Assembly: GCA_030435675.1 (NCBI GenBank)
Contig: CM059622.1
Location: 2,666,001 to 2,730,000, forward strand
Reading direction: 5' to 3'
From: Steinernema hermaphroditum
Lineage: Eukaryota; Nematoda; Chromadorea; Rhabditida; Steinernematidae
DNA length: 64,000 nucleotides
In this document: positions 33,074 to 43,301 of the stretch, in pieces
Numbering within the stretch: the first letter of the stretch is position 1
How the letters are laid out: the number at the start of each line of letters is the position of its first letter
Made by a program: the position numbers and the translations under genes
The notes under the pieces: generated by a model
Told to the model about the DNA's origin: nothing
What the model saw: the letters and a program-made list of their open reading frames with translations, nothing else
Databases searched by the model: none

Positions 33074-33697
33074 ATGCACCGTCTCCCGCCGCTCTTCCAG
33101 GCCTCCAATCCTATGGCTCCTTCCCTATTCCCAGCCAATCCGTTCGCGCCCCATTTCAATATTCCTATCCAGTTTGACCCTTCTCCCCTCCCGAAGCCAC
33201 AGCACTCCTATATCGGCCTCATAGCCATGGCTATCCTATCCGCCCCAGAGCAGAAGATGGTCCTTTCCGAGATCTACCAATGGATTGTCGAGCAATATCC
33301 GTACTTTCAACGGAGAGGTCCCGGCTGGAGGAACTCTATTCGCCATAATCTTTCTCTGAATGACTGTTTCGTGAAAGCCGGTAGATGTGCCAATGGAAAA
33401 GGGCATTATTGGTCTATCCATCCGGCTAATCTGAGTGACTTCAAAAAGGGCGACTTTCGACGACGTCGAGCACAAAAGAAGGTCCGTCGCCATATGGGGC
33501 TGACTGTCGATGACGTCGATTCTGATGGCGAATCGGCCTCTGCCAGACTCCAGATACCCTCGAATATCTCTCCAAGAAGAAGTTTCGATGTGGAATCGTT
33601 GTTAAAACCAGAAGGCTCTATCTTTCCCGTGCACTTCTTCAACTTTGCCAATTTCGGTTCTGTGACGACGAATCGAACTGAGAAGAGTGGTCAGTGA
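33074..33697 (+). CDS. Forkhead transcription factor, FoxQ2-like
   Basis: 207 aa in one coding exon. A Pro/Phe-rich N terminus precedes a forkhead (winged-helix) domain at about residues 41-133: [15 protein letters not shown] (helix 1), VLSEIYQWI (helix 2), the recognition helix [16 protein letters not shown] (84-99) and the wing around [12 protein letters not shown]. The segment after the domain ([18 protein letters not shown]) is characteristic of the FoxQ2 class. Family members are nuclear DNA-binding regulators, often of anterior neural fates. The C-terminal region is short. It stands alone in the repeat-rich cluster and is probably the most conserved gene here. The start follows directly on the GC-rich leader. 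Confidence 0.88.
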   Translation: MHRLPPLFQASNPMAPSLFPANPFAPHFNIPIQFDPSPLPKPQHSYIGLIAMAILSAPEQKMVLSEIYQWIVEQYPYFQRRGPGWRNSIRHNLSLNDCFVKAGRCANGKGHYWSIHPANLSDFKKGDFRRRRAQKKVRRHMGLTVDDVDSDGESASARLQIPSNISPRRSFDVESLLKPEGSIFPVHFFNFANFGSVTTNRTEKSGQ

Positions 33698-34594
33698 ATT
33701 GGAGATCTCTCTATTGATTGTATATGTGTTCTTCTTTAGACAAATAATTGTAGTCATTCACCATTTACGCTTCGATGTATATCTAAATTTATTATGAATG
33801 TGATGCCATGTATCATAAAGTGAATATATGCAATACGTGTATACTGTCAAGGGAGAGACGAGACCTTTATTATGGCTGCTCGGGGAAAACATATTTGACA
33901 CTGGACTACATACAGGGTGTCCCAAACGTTCTGTAACACAGAAGTGATCGCCATCTGTGCCAATACAGGTCATCCAACAACGAAGCAATTCGGCTATTCT
34001 AGAATTGACCTTGAACGCAACGGCAACATTTTGGAAGTAGCTACACCGTGATCACAACTCTGACGTTTTGAACTGCTGGATAGTGGACGGCCTCGCAGGT
34101 GGTTCAGGCTGGGGCGAAGATACCGGTCAACCATTGTTGATCCTGTACGAATTTTGTCGGCTCTCAGTTTTTGGCAAACAAGCGTAGAGATCCCATAACG
34201 GACCGAACTGTGGAGAATACCACAAGTAAGTGGAGATAGCGTGTCGTCGGGCGATCTCAAGGAAGACTAATGGAAAGCTAAATGACTGCCGAAGAGGCGA
34301 AACAAATTTGGTAATGAATGAATTATGATATGAGAACGATCTCGGCCTTAAGTGGAAGCGTAGTTAATTAAATTTTCGAAATTTTATTTAATTTTCAGCT
34401 GATTGATGGCTTGGAGGTGGTCAACGGTAAAGTACTTTATTAGGAAATCGGCTCGTTCTTTTGGCTGTTTGGCACCAGTTCAGGATTCCGCTCAGTGGGA
34501 TGAGAATACCGTCCTTTCAAGTTTCAGCATCTCTACCGTGGCCCCTGAGCTTCTTCCGATCCACATTCTTCTTTTTGCTTTGAAATTTTATAAA
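33698..34594. other. Intergenic with degenerate mobile DNA
   Basis: 33911-34260 begins 'tacagggtgtcccaaacgtt', like a mariner-type terminus, and on the minus strand ends in GTDGDHF, reminiscent of a transposase C terminus, but is too degenerate to classify. 34398-34470 (minus) matches the TVDHLQA segment of the RTE reverse transcriptase. No gene seen. Confidence 0.4.
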
Positions 34595-35112
34595 GGAATG
34601 CTTTACACGATTTACACGTTTTATCTTCCCGAATCAACGGCTTACGCCGTGCAGGACGTCTCATATATGCACAAAGAAGAACAGACTCACACGGTGGTCG
34701 CTGATTTTCTTCTGATTTCGGAGGAGCAGACGAATCCGAAGAGAATGCAGCGATTCCATTAGTTTGCGCGGGCATCGAAGCGGCGAAGAGCTTAATCCAG
34801 CGGTGGCGCGGCGGTAGGGCACAGCGAACGGAACGGAGGGTCATCTTCGATTCGGCTGGCGGTGCGGACTCTGGAGTTGCAGTGGTACTTCAGCTTCATG
34901 TGGCGGCGCGTGGAGTCGGGCGGCAGTGACTAGCTTCTTGGCGAGACGGTGGAACTACGGCTCCCTGGTGTTCCAGGCCTTCTGGGAGCCGGGGCGATCA
35001 TTGCGCCAACAGCGACGGCCGAGAACGACCGCTCACTTAACTCATTCGGCTCAGACAGCCTCAGAGAGAGAGCGAGCGGACGACCCGACCGATCGCTGGG
35101 GCACAAATGAAA
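34595..35112 (-). mobile_element. SINE-like repeat family B, copy 2
   Basis: Very similar to 4415-4898 over its whole length, with the ATTTACACG-type 3' tail at 34600-34625 and head at about 35112. It lies next to an RTE fragment, but the orientation and spacing give no proof of co-insertion. Confidence 0.68.
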
Positions 35113-35303
35113 GCTCAAAGGAATGCTACTGACTGGTAATAATGAGTACGTTGAAATAATCCATGATATCTCACTTTAATTTTCGAGCGGCACAGAGAAA
35201 CAATGTTGCGTACGTCTACCAAACAAATGCATATGAAGTTATTATAGACACCACAAAAACAAGAACATGTTACTAGCTTCCGAATTTGTCTGCTGCTTGT
35301 CGA

Positions 35304-38008
35304 TTAGGGATTAGGTCTATTGCCCCAGATGTCGCCAATATTCTTGGCACGTTTATAAGCCTCGTCGTGCTTGTCGATCTCTTGTTTAAGCTCGGAAACG
35401 TCCTAAAGTTCCATAAATAACCGTGGAACTCTATCACAAAGCTACAGTACCTTGATTCTCTTATCCTTCTGAAGCTCGTCCTCGATCGGCTTCACCTTTT
35501 GCTTGCGTCCAGCGCAGGCGTACAGTACCATAACGATGATGAGTCCGATCATTTCGATAACCGAAATAATGGAGATTCCCAGCCAAAGCACACACTGACC
35601 GCCGAGTTCAATGGCAGCGGAGAGCGCCTAGCGAGAAACGAGGTGCATCATAAAAGAATGGTATACCGGGTAGGCTGGTTCCTCTTGTAGAAGCTCAGAG
35701 TTGAGAGTGTCGAAGAAAACGTTGAGCATAGCAACGTTGCTGTGATAATATTTGAGACAAGACTGGACGTTTCCTTTGAAGAAGCCGTATTGGTCTTTGC
35801 ATGATGCACCCTTAAAAGGGAGAGGATGTAACATCTAGGACCAAGAGAGTGTGTTCTACCCAGCTACTATCCACAACAGGGATGTCGTGAGCAGCCGTCG
35901 GGTATCTTGCCAGAGAGATTGTCGTATCGTACTGTACTTCTTCACAAGAAGGATTACAGTTACATTCCTTCAAGGGGTTCCATGTCCTGTTCTCGCGCAA
36001 TGCGAAAAGGCAGTCGACTGGAATATTACTCGATGGGCACATATCACTAAAGGAACTCACGTTGATCTGTGCCACAAGTCTGCTGTGATTCCGGTCTACC
36101 GTATCGCGGATGCGCGCAACCACAGGCAGCGATGATGCGCCGTTGACTGCAAGATCGAAGACACACGTCCAGCGAGTACTTGTGGTTAGGGTAGAAGTTC
36201 TCCCGATCGTCCTTTTCGACACAGATTCCATAAGGTCTCTGCATTCTCTTGATTTCTGTTAGTTTCAGACCTATTTTCGTCTGAGTGCCCGTGGCCACCG
36301 GGATTCCGTAGCTCTCCATGGCTGGGTCAACTCCTTTGCCTGAGATTCTGACTCGCGCACCAATCGTTTGCGTCGTTGGAAGATGTTGGGTTTTGTCGAA
36401 CTCCGGTGGTTGGACGAGCTGAAAACGCAAAACTTTACAGGCGACAAAATGGCGAAGCTTTCTAAGCAGATAATATGATTCGCTGCTAGGGTTGTCAACG
36501 CGTTAAACCCGAAGAACCCAATTTTTTGACGGAGCAATTTTGAAGTCCTAGCGAGAAACTTTTAAGTGGACCAGCTTCGACCCAATATCTCGGCATAGAA
36601 TAATAAAAAAAGTGAACTGAACAATAAAACAAGGTCAAATTAGTGACGAAACCCGAACACGAAAGTTTTTAAATGACATTTTTCGTTGTTCGGTCGAATG
36701 TTTATTGTGCGGGATCTTGACGCAATCGAAAATTTTTGGATCAAACTTAATTAGTCCATGTTGCAAAAAATGCGGATTTTCGAGTTTCTCCCGTTGACGA
36801 GAAACGACGAAAAACTTCTATGCGTTACAATTACATTATAGATAAGGAAGGTGAGAGGAGGTTGTAAGAAATCAGGGGTAAGTAATGGACATATAATGGT
36901 CGTTGCCCTTGCTCAAACACCGACAAGAAAAAAAGAAAAAGGTACAAAGAGGTTAAAGAGGAAAAAGAAGTTTAAAGTTAAGAAGGCCGAGGTATGAGGT
37001 ACAGAGGTGCTTCCGCAGCATCTGTTGACATGGCGCGGCGGAAATCGCATCTACCATGTTTGGGAACGTCTCTGAGCTCATTAACTGGGCTGGGAATGTC
37101 GCTACCTTCAATTTCACTATCTAACTAAGCTGGTTTCGATTTATCTGGGTCGACTTCGAGCGTGAGTACAATGAATTCACGCGCGAAAATGCATTTTTTC
37201 TAATTGCGAACCGTACTAAAAAAGCTTACGTTGACATAAATGAGCACTCGAAGTCCGGATTTCATTCCCGATCTGTGTACCATTCGCGATTCGTTGTGGT
37301 TGAATGCGTAGCAGTTACCGTATATCGGGTCGACGACTTGTTGGAAGTCAGCGCTGAACGAAGTTCACAATCCCGCATACACATTAAGCGCTACCTTCCA
37401 CACGGAACATCGTTGAACGAGCAGTCTTTAATCAATTCGTTGAAAGTGTACCCAGCTTGAATGCGCAAATGCTCTGTGACCCTATTGGCCAGAAGTATTT
37501 GCGCCTCTTGAGCCCGCTCGTTCTTCGTGTACAGCGTTTTCATGGTCTAAACAGTGATTAATGGGATCTACGATCAGAAAGTGTCTACGTTTATTCCATA
37601 AGTATCGGCGCCAGGAATAGGTTCTCCCGGATTCTGATTCATAATTTTGTAGTCGTTCATGAGCAGGTCTAGAGCCCTGAACTCGCCTCCTGATTTGAGA
37701 TTGCGCTCCTTGTAAGGATTGCTGTTGCATATGGTCACAACCGGGAATTCCTGAAGTGTACGGTAGCTATGTGAATGCGTTATGCCACTGACCTGTGACT
37801 TCATCTGGAGGAGAGTCTGCACGGTGATCGGGAATGTGAGAAACTTTGCGAAGATCAAGTAGACCTGATAGACGGCGATCGAAAACATCGCAACCCAAAC
37901 GGCTATCCAGAAGATGCGAACGGGCCAGCTGGTGGCGCTGGCGATGCGGGGGACGCCGGCCATCGATGTCCACCCGGCATAATCCTTCAGGACCATCAAA
38001 AGACTCAT
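35304..38008 (-). CDS. DEG/ENaC-family sodium channel subunit
   Basis: Nine exons (37793-38008, 37589-37750, 37395-37546, 37230-37353, 36061-36418, 35860-36017, 35667-35810, 35451-35627, 35304-35402) give 529 aa with consistent phases. TM1 (about 31-53) is followed by the family motif FPVVTICNSNPY (74-85). The extracellular Cys-rich domain includes CSFNDVPC, YGNCYAFN, GICVEKDD, CLRSC and CNCNPSCEE (about 356-364). The pre-TM2/pore segment is LGGQCVLWLGISIISVIE (446-463), with the GxS selectivity filter as GIS. These channels conduct Na+ and serve mechano- or acid-sensing or peptide gating at the plasma membrane. The C-terminal tail carries a short coiled coil (VSELKQEIDKHDEA). Introns are about 40-50 bp except one of about 810 bp. 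Methionine 38008 is used; an extra upstream exon is possible. A copy of part of exon 5 lies at 42386. Confidence 0.92.
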
Positions 38009-38053
38009 CTTGATGCAGGTATTTCCAGGCCTCGCAGACTTAGAAGAAGACAA

Positions 38054-38663
38054 AATTGAGAAAACTGGACGAGGTGGAAGGAGAGATGATGAATAATTCG
38101 AGCTGTTGCTAACGAGACAAGCTACGAAGAGGCGTTTATGTTTTTGTTGTTAGGGAGCATGGTGGATGAGGGCCGACGAAGGGACAGCAAAGTCACGCGT
38201 CGCCATGCAACTGTCACAAGATGGTGGCGTCACAAGGAGCGTGAACGATTTATGATTCCGATGAAAAACAATCCGTTTAAAAACAATACTCCACTGTCCG
38301 CACCTCCGGAAACAGTCCTTCGCTTCTCCAATGTCCGCGGAAAGTAGAACCGTTGATCAATCTTCTACCATAGCATCCAGCGACACATAATTTCCAATCA
38401 CTGCGCATAAACCATCTGCTTGAGATTGGTTCCGTCTATTGGATAGTCTTCTGATATGTGAGGTTTTCGGTAAATTTTCAGAGTCTGTTCTCACCCATGA
38501 TCATCAAAATCGGGTGTGTTAGGTTACTTTTTTGCCGTTACCGTCAACTTCATCCTGCCCACTTTCGTGCAAAATGTTGATATAATTCGCTTACCTTTCC
38601 ACAGTTAAACTAAAGTAAAGGAAGGCTTCAAATATATATTTGCTTCCGACATAAAAACAAAAT
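38054..38663. other. Intergenic, nothing recognised
   Basis: Upstream of the DEG/ENaC gene and downstream of T3. No gene or repeat family seen. Confidence 0.4.
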
Positions 38664-40821
38664 TTAGGAAAACGAATATCTCGGAAAATTGTAAAAGCCT
38701 TCTGCCGGCTGGCTGGGATGGTCGGTTGATGGGAGGCGCGGAAAACCCTTAGGCTTCAGATAGCCACATGAAGGACAGTTATGAGAATAGCTGGCTTCGG
38801 ATTCTGAGTCATCATCTTCCAGAGGCTGGGAGCGGCAGTCCCTCAGGTGGTTGTAGCCGTGAAGTGGAGGTGATAGCTGTGAGTTCTCCACTTGGTGAGA
38901 AGATTGAGGTGTCTGTTTTGAGTCATCATCTTCCAGAGGCTGGGAGCGGCAGTCCCTCAGGTGGTTGTAGTCGTGAAGTGGAGGCGATGGCTGTGAGTTC
39001 TCCACTTGGTGAGAAGACTGAGGTGTCTGTTTTGAGTCATCATCTTCCAGAGGCTGGGAGCGGCAGTCCCTCAGGTGGTTGTAGTCGTGAAGTGGAGGCG
39101 ATGGCTGTGAGTCCTCCACATGGTGAGAAGATTCACGTGTCTGTTTTGAGTCATCATCTTCCAGAGGCTGGGAACAACAGTTCCTCAAGTGATTGTAGCC
39201 GTGAAGTGGAGGTGATAGCTGTGAGTTCTCCACTTGGTGAGAAGATTGAGGTGTCTGTTTTGAGTCATCATCTTCCAGAGGCTGGGAGCGGCAGTCCCTC
39301 AGGTGGTTGTAGTCGTGAAGTGGAGGCGATGGCTGTGAGTCCTCCACATGGTGAGAAGATTCACGTGTCTGTTTTGAGTCATCATCTTCCAGAGGCTGGG
39401 AACAACAGTTCCTCAAGTGATTGTAGCCGTGAAGTGGAGGTGATAGCTGTGAGTTCTCCACATGATGAGAAGACTGAGGTGTCTGTTTTGAGTCATCATC
39501 TTCCAGAGGCTGGGAGCGGCAGTCCCTCAGGTGGTTGTAGTCGTGAAGTGGAGGCGATGGCTGTGAGTCCTCCACATGGTGAGAAGATTGAGGTGTCTGT
39601 TTTGAGTCATCATCTTCCAGAGGCTGGGAACAACAGTTCCTCAAGTGATTGTAGCCGTGAAGTGGAGGTGATAGCTGTGAGTTCTCCACATGATGAGAAG
39701 ACTGAGGTGTCTGTTTTGAGTCATCATCTTCCAGAGGCTGGGAGCGGCAGTCCCTCAGGTGGTTGTAGTCGTGAAGTGGAGGCGATGGCTGTGAGTCCTC
39801 CACTTGGTGAGAAGATTGAGGTGTCTGTTTTGAGTCATCATCTTCCAGAGGCTGGGAGCGGCAGTCCCTCAGGTGGTTGTAGTCGTGAAGTGGAGGCGAT
39901 GGCTGTGAGTTCTCCACTTGGTGAGAAGATTGAGGTGTCTGTTTTGAGTCATCATCTTCCAGAGGCTGGGAACAACAGTTCCTCAAGTGATTGTAGCCGT
40001 GAAGTGGAGGTGATAGCTGTGAGTTCTCCACTTGGTGAGAAGATTCACGTGTCTGTTTTGAGTCATCATCTTCCAGAGGCTGGGAACAACAGTTCCTCAA
40101 GTGATTGTAGCCGTGAAGTGGAGGCGATGGCTGTGAGTTCTCCACTTGGTGAGAAGATTGAGGTGTCTGTTTTGAGTCATCATCTTCCAGAGGCTGGGAG
40201 CGGCAGTCCCTCAGGTGGTTGTAGTCGTGAAGTGGAGGCGATGGCTGTGAGTCCTCCACATGGTGAGAAGATTGAGGTGTCTGTTTTGAGTCATCATCTT
40301 CCAGAGGCTGGGAACAACAGTTCCTCAAGTGATTGTAGCCGTGAAGTGGAGGTGATAGCTGTGAGTTCTCCACTTGGTGAGAAGATTCACGTGTCTGTTT
40401 CGACTGATGACGCAAATGAAAGTATGCAGCTAAATGCACGAAATATACGGTCGGAACTTGAGAGATAATGACCAGAGCAAGGCCAAGAAGATAAAACATC
40501 ATCGAAGCTGAAAACAAGAACATTCAATGAAATGAAACGTAACTCACTGCAAGATAAGTACGTGAAATATCCGGACAGCAGTGTAGAGCAGACCATCTAA
40601 AGGGAGTAACTAATTTGGATAGAAAATGAGAACTTTGCACCTGCCAGCCAACGTAGAACAGAACCTTCACATAGCCTTTAGTATTGCAGTCGATGAACAC
40701 TTGTGTGATCATAATGTTCATGACAACGTTGATGATAGTTACTAGGGTGGCTAAAGCGTTGCCGACAATGGCTCTGCTAGTGGTGACCACTCCAACGTTA
40801 ACTGAGCAGTAGAGAATAATA
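38664..40821 (-). CDS. T3: four-TM protein with giant tandem-repeat tail (family T)
   Basis: Exons 40641-40821, 40548-40596 (exactly 49 bp) and 38664-40507 are in frame, encoding about 690 aa without exon 1. Four hydrophobic segments lie at the N terminus (IILYCSVNVGVV, LATLVTIINVVMNIMI, MVCSTLLSGYFTYLSC, MFYLLGLALVIISQVPTVYF). A tail of 14 tandem 38-residue units follows, each with SQPLEDDDSKQT, SSH(Q/H)VE(N/D)SQ and SPPLH(G/D)YNHLR(N/D)C, ending in a short Pro/Ser tail. Exon 1 is uncertain. A frame-compatible start exists at 41363-41403 (MDMNPAARDFAPS, followed by a GT donor), but that sequence belongs to repeat family C, whose copy sits in this intron; either exon 1 was exonised from the repeat or the original was displaced. 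Confidence 0.68.
38806..40400. repeat. 14 x 114-bp tandem repeat, open on both strands
   Basis: The marker 'gagtcatcatcttccagagg' recurs every 114 bp from 38806 to about 40288 (14 units). Two main variants are interspersed (units with 'gggaacaacagttcctcaag' versus 'gggagcggcagtccctcagg'). Because 114 is a multiple of 3, frames persist: the minus frame is the T3 tail, and the plus strand also has a 566-codon ORF, which I regard as a by-product. Confidence 0.9.
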
Positions 40822-40837
40822 CTGCAGAGAAACCAAG

Positions 40838-41398
40838 ATCCCCTATATATAAATGGAGAACCGACGGGTCCGTTGGTCTGTGTGTGTGTGTGTTTTTCCG
40901 TGCGCACGGCGGAAACACCCACACAAAATAAGGACCCCGAGGGGAACCGAACCCGACACCGCCCGCTTACAAACAGAGAACGTTCGCAATGAGCCACCCA
41001 GACAGTTGAGATGGTAGTGCTCTACTTCCACTATCTCTCTGGTGATGCTAAGCTTTGAGTTTTTTTGCTGTTTTTGAGTGATTTTTTGTCTATTTTGTAA
41101 CCAGCAGTGTTTTCGGTTCGAGTTTCCTGAAACTTTACAATTTTTTCGCCCACTTTAGCCATTTACATGAGCGCCAATCTTGCCGCCCGCAGGGCTACAG
41201 TTTTAGGCCCAAACTTCAGCTTTTTGGTTGAGCACCAATCTTGCCGCCCGCAGGGCTATGGTTTCTCGCCGCCCGCAGGGCTATGGTGTCTTGCCGCCCG
41301 CAGGGCTACAGTTTTTTGGCCCCAACTTCAGCCATTTGCATGAGCTCCTAATTGGCTTTTACCTGGAGGGCGCGAAGTCGCGCGCAGCCGGGTTCATA
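40838..41398 (-). mobile_element. tRNA-derived repeat family C, copy 2 (in T3 intron 1)
   Basis: Matches 19618-20095: tRNA-like part at about 41035-40925 ('aagtagagcactaccatctc', 'gggttcggttcccctcg'), GT microsatellite, 'ccctatatata' end, and three or more 'ccgcccgcagggctay' units at about 41188-41312. Its 3' end lies only about 20 bp from the acceptor of T3 exon 2. Confidence 0.6.
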
Positions 41399-41425
41399 TC
41401 CATAATAACAGAAGGTGCAAAATGT

Positions 41426-42206
41426 TCAACTGAAAAATCGTGATACAGCCATAGTTAGAATTCTTAATAGTATCGTATACTGGGCCTTCAAAAACGGGAT
41501 ACCATAAGATAAACTTACTCCCCTGACAAGAAACCAGTTTTTTCTTTTGTTCTGTCCGGTAGTTTCCACTTTGTTTTTACCCATAGAGATCCGCAATTTC
41601 TGAAGATGCTGAGCGTAGTTAGCAAAATAGGCCACTGAAGCCAGCTGCCCCACGACTCCAATAAGTTGGAGAATTGTGGTTCCGTCCACAGGTAAACACA
41701 ACAGCCGCTGTAGTGCAGTATTGACTGTATTACCGAAAGCAAGGAAGATACTGAACGATATTTTCATTCCTGCCGCAACTGTCTGCAGAAAAGTTTAAAC
41801 ACTTTAGACGGAGTACTTACCTGGTAAATTATATAAAACGTTACCCCAAAGGGAATCGTTTCGCCCTTTTTTGCCCTCACAATGCCAATAGTTAGTAGAA
41901 TTTGCAATGCAAGTCCAAACGGTGCTAAGGATAGGACGATCAACTTTGTTGCGATAAGTAAAACGTCCTTTTCACCGTCGCCGTAGATGCCGTAGTTGAC
42001 GAAGTTCCGATCATATAGCTTCAAGTCGAGATAGTGTTCGAAACTGTTGAGATGAGTGAAAATGGCAAGCAATAAGCACGAAATGGTGACTATCCAAGTG
42101 GTCCATGCAATAATCAGGAACCATATTGCGGTGCGCTGAAGTACCGACGGAAAGTTTTTATAAAATAACAACAATTTACTCTTTTCGCAAGTCTTTCGAG
42201 CACCAT
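41426..42206 (-). CDS. T4: four-TM membrane protein (family T)
   Basis: Exons 42180-42206 (9 codons, MVLERLAKR), 41821-42135 and 41426-41782 give 232 aa. TM segments: IWFLIIAWTTWIVTISCLLL, LIVLSLAPFGLALQILLTI, MKISFSIFLAF and ILQLIGVVGQLASVAYFANY. The boundary of the family's 49-bp exon is visible (first 49 bp of exon 3, ending CTTTCG/GTAATA), but no acceptor fits the frame, so that intron appears to have been lost or become coding here. A second possible donor near the C terminus (RG/GTAAGT, about 41522) leaves the exact tail open. Function unknown. Confidence 0.7.
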
Positions 42207-42385
42207 AGCTGACGATGCTGGCAGAGCAAGCAATTGCAGATGAAAAAGAGAATTAATCACTGATAATCCGTTGCACTACCAACAGATAATGATGATAAGA
42301 AACGTGCGTACAGTTCGGCATGTCAAAGGCTGGCTAATCAGTAAAAGCAAGGAAGACACCGCGGAAAGGTTGAGTGCCCGAGGCC
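42207..42385. other. Upstream of T4
   Basis: Nothing recognised. Confidence 0.3.
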
Positions 42386-42532
42386 CCTCTCCATGGCTGG
42401 GTCAACTCCTTTGCCTGAGATTCTGACTCGCGCACCAATCGTTTGCGTCGTTGGAAGATGTTGAGTTTTGTCGAACTCCGGTGGTCGGACGAGCTAAAAT
42501 CATAAAACTTTACAGGCGATAAAATGGCGAAA
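42386..42532 (-). pseudogene. Displaced fragment of the DEG/ENaC gene
   Basis: Near-identical to about 36312-36456: the start of DEG/ENaC exon 5 (LVQPPEFDKTQ... through the GKGVDPAME codons), its acceptor and about 35 bp of the preceding intron. No other channel exons flank it. A recent segmental copy of about 147 bp, since both exon and intron parts are conserved. Confidence 0.8.
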
Positions 42533-42620
42533 GAAAAGCACTCGTTACAACTACGCAACTAAATTTCAATTATTTTCATTTATGAAGGGGAGATGAGGGC
42601 AAGAAATGTTCAGTTCAATG

Positions 42621-42694
42621 TCAACGTCTCGTACTCTCTCTGAGGCTGTCTGAGCATCGTAAAACTCGTAAACTCGTAAACTCGTCAACGTCTC
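42621..42694 (+). mobile_element. Minimal SINE copy with target-site duplication
   Basis: About 50 bp consisting of a family B head piece ('tctctctgaggctgtctgag') joined directly to the TCGTAAAC tail (three units), flanked by the direct repeat TCAACGTCTC (42621-42630 and 42685-42694), extendable to 14 bp with one mismatch. This shows that the TCGTAAAC tract is a genuine 3' tail and that insertion duplicates the target. Confidence 0.75.
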
Positions 42695-42699
42695 TTACA

Positions 42700-43301
42700 A
42701 GGGAACGGCCATAGATGTAACGCCCAGATCGCGGAACGGTAGGCCCAGGGGTGTTCCGACATTACTGTCAAAGATTTACCGCCACTTTCATTGACCATTA
42801 CACTCTGAGATCTTAGGTTTATGCCTAGATTTAACATAGAGTAACATTAGGCTTGGCTTAGACTTGTGCCTATCGATTTGAAGCGAGCTCTGCAGTCGTG
42901 GTGGCTTCGGCGAACCTCGGCTTAGCCTTCATTTTGCTGTTAATCCCGCATTCATTTTGCGTACGGCTTAACATCCATGATTGGTTCACGGCTCAGCCGA
43001 TCCGTTATCCGTCAACCGGCTCACTTTTGAACGGCTGATATGGATACGACTGAACTGATGCCCATCTCTGGGCACCACTTGAGACTTGACGTTTGCAATG
43101 AATACACGGAGAGACGGGCAAATAGCCAGGGCTGCACGACTTTCTCACACTCATCTTTTGCGCTGGTGCCAGAAGAAGACCGATAACTAATAATGCGTCC
43201 TTAAGCTGGGCTATAGGACACCGGGTGTCGTATAGCCCAACTTAAGCCCACGTAGAAGCAATTTCCTTTGCTATTTATTCGATGCTGTTTATATAACTAT
43301 A
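42700..43301. other. Intergenic, nothing recognised
   Basis: A few scattered TTAGGC-like steps (42815-42870), no gene. Confidence 0.35.

Noticed and set aside
33911..34260. Mariner transposase gene
   Set aside because: Only a terminus-like start and a vague C-terminal resemblance; no DDE motif or continuous frame.
38806..40400. CRISPR-like array
   Set aside because: Units are contiguous, coding, without unique spacers, in a eukaryotic genome.
38768..40468. 566-codon plus-strand ORF
   Set aside because: It lies opposite the T3 repeat tail and starts and ends with the repeat. The minus frame continues into a TM segment and a 49-bp exon, so the minus strand is the coding one.
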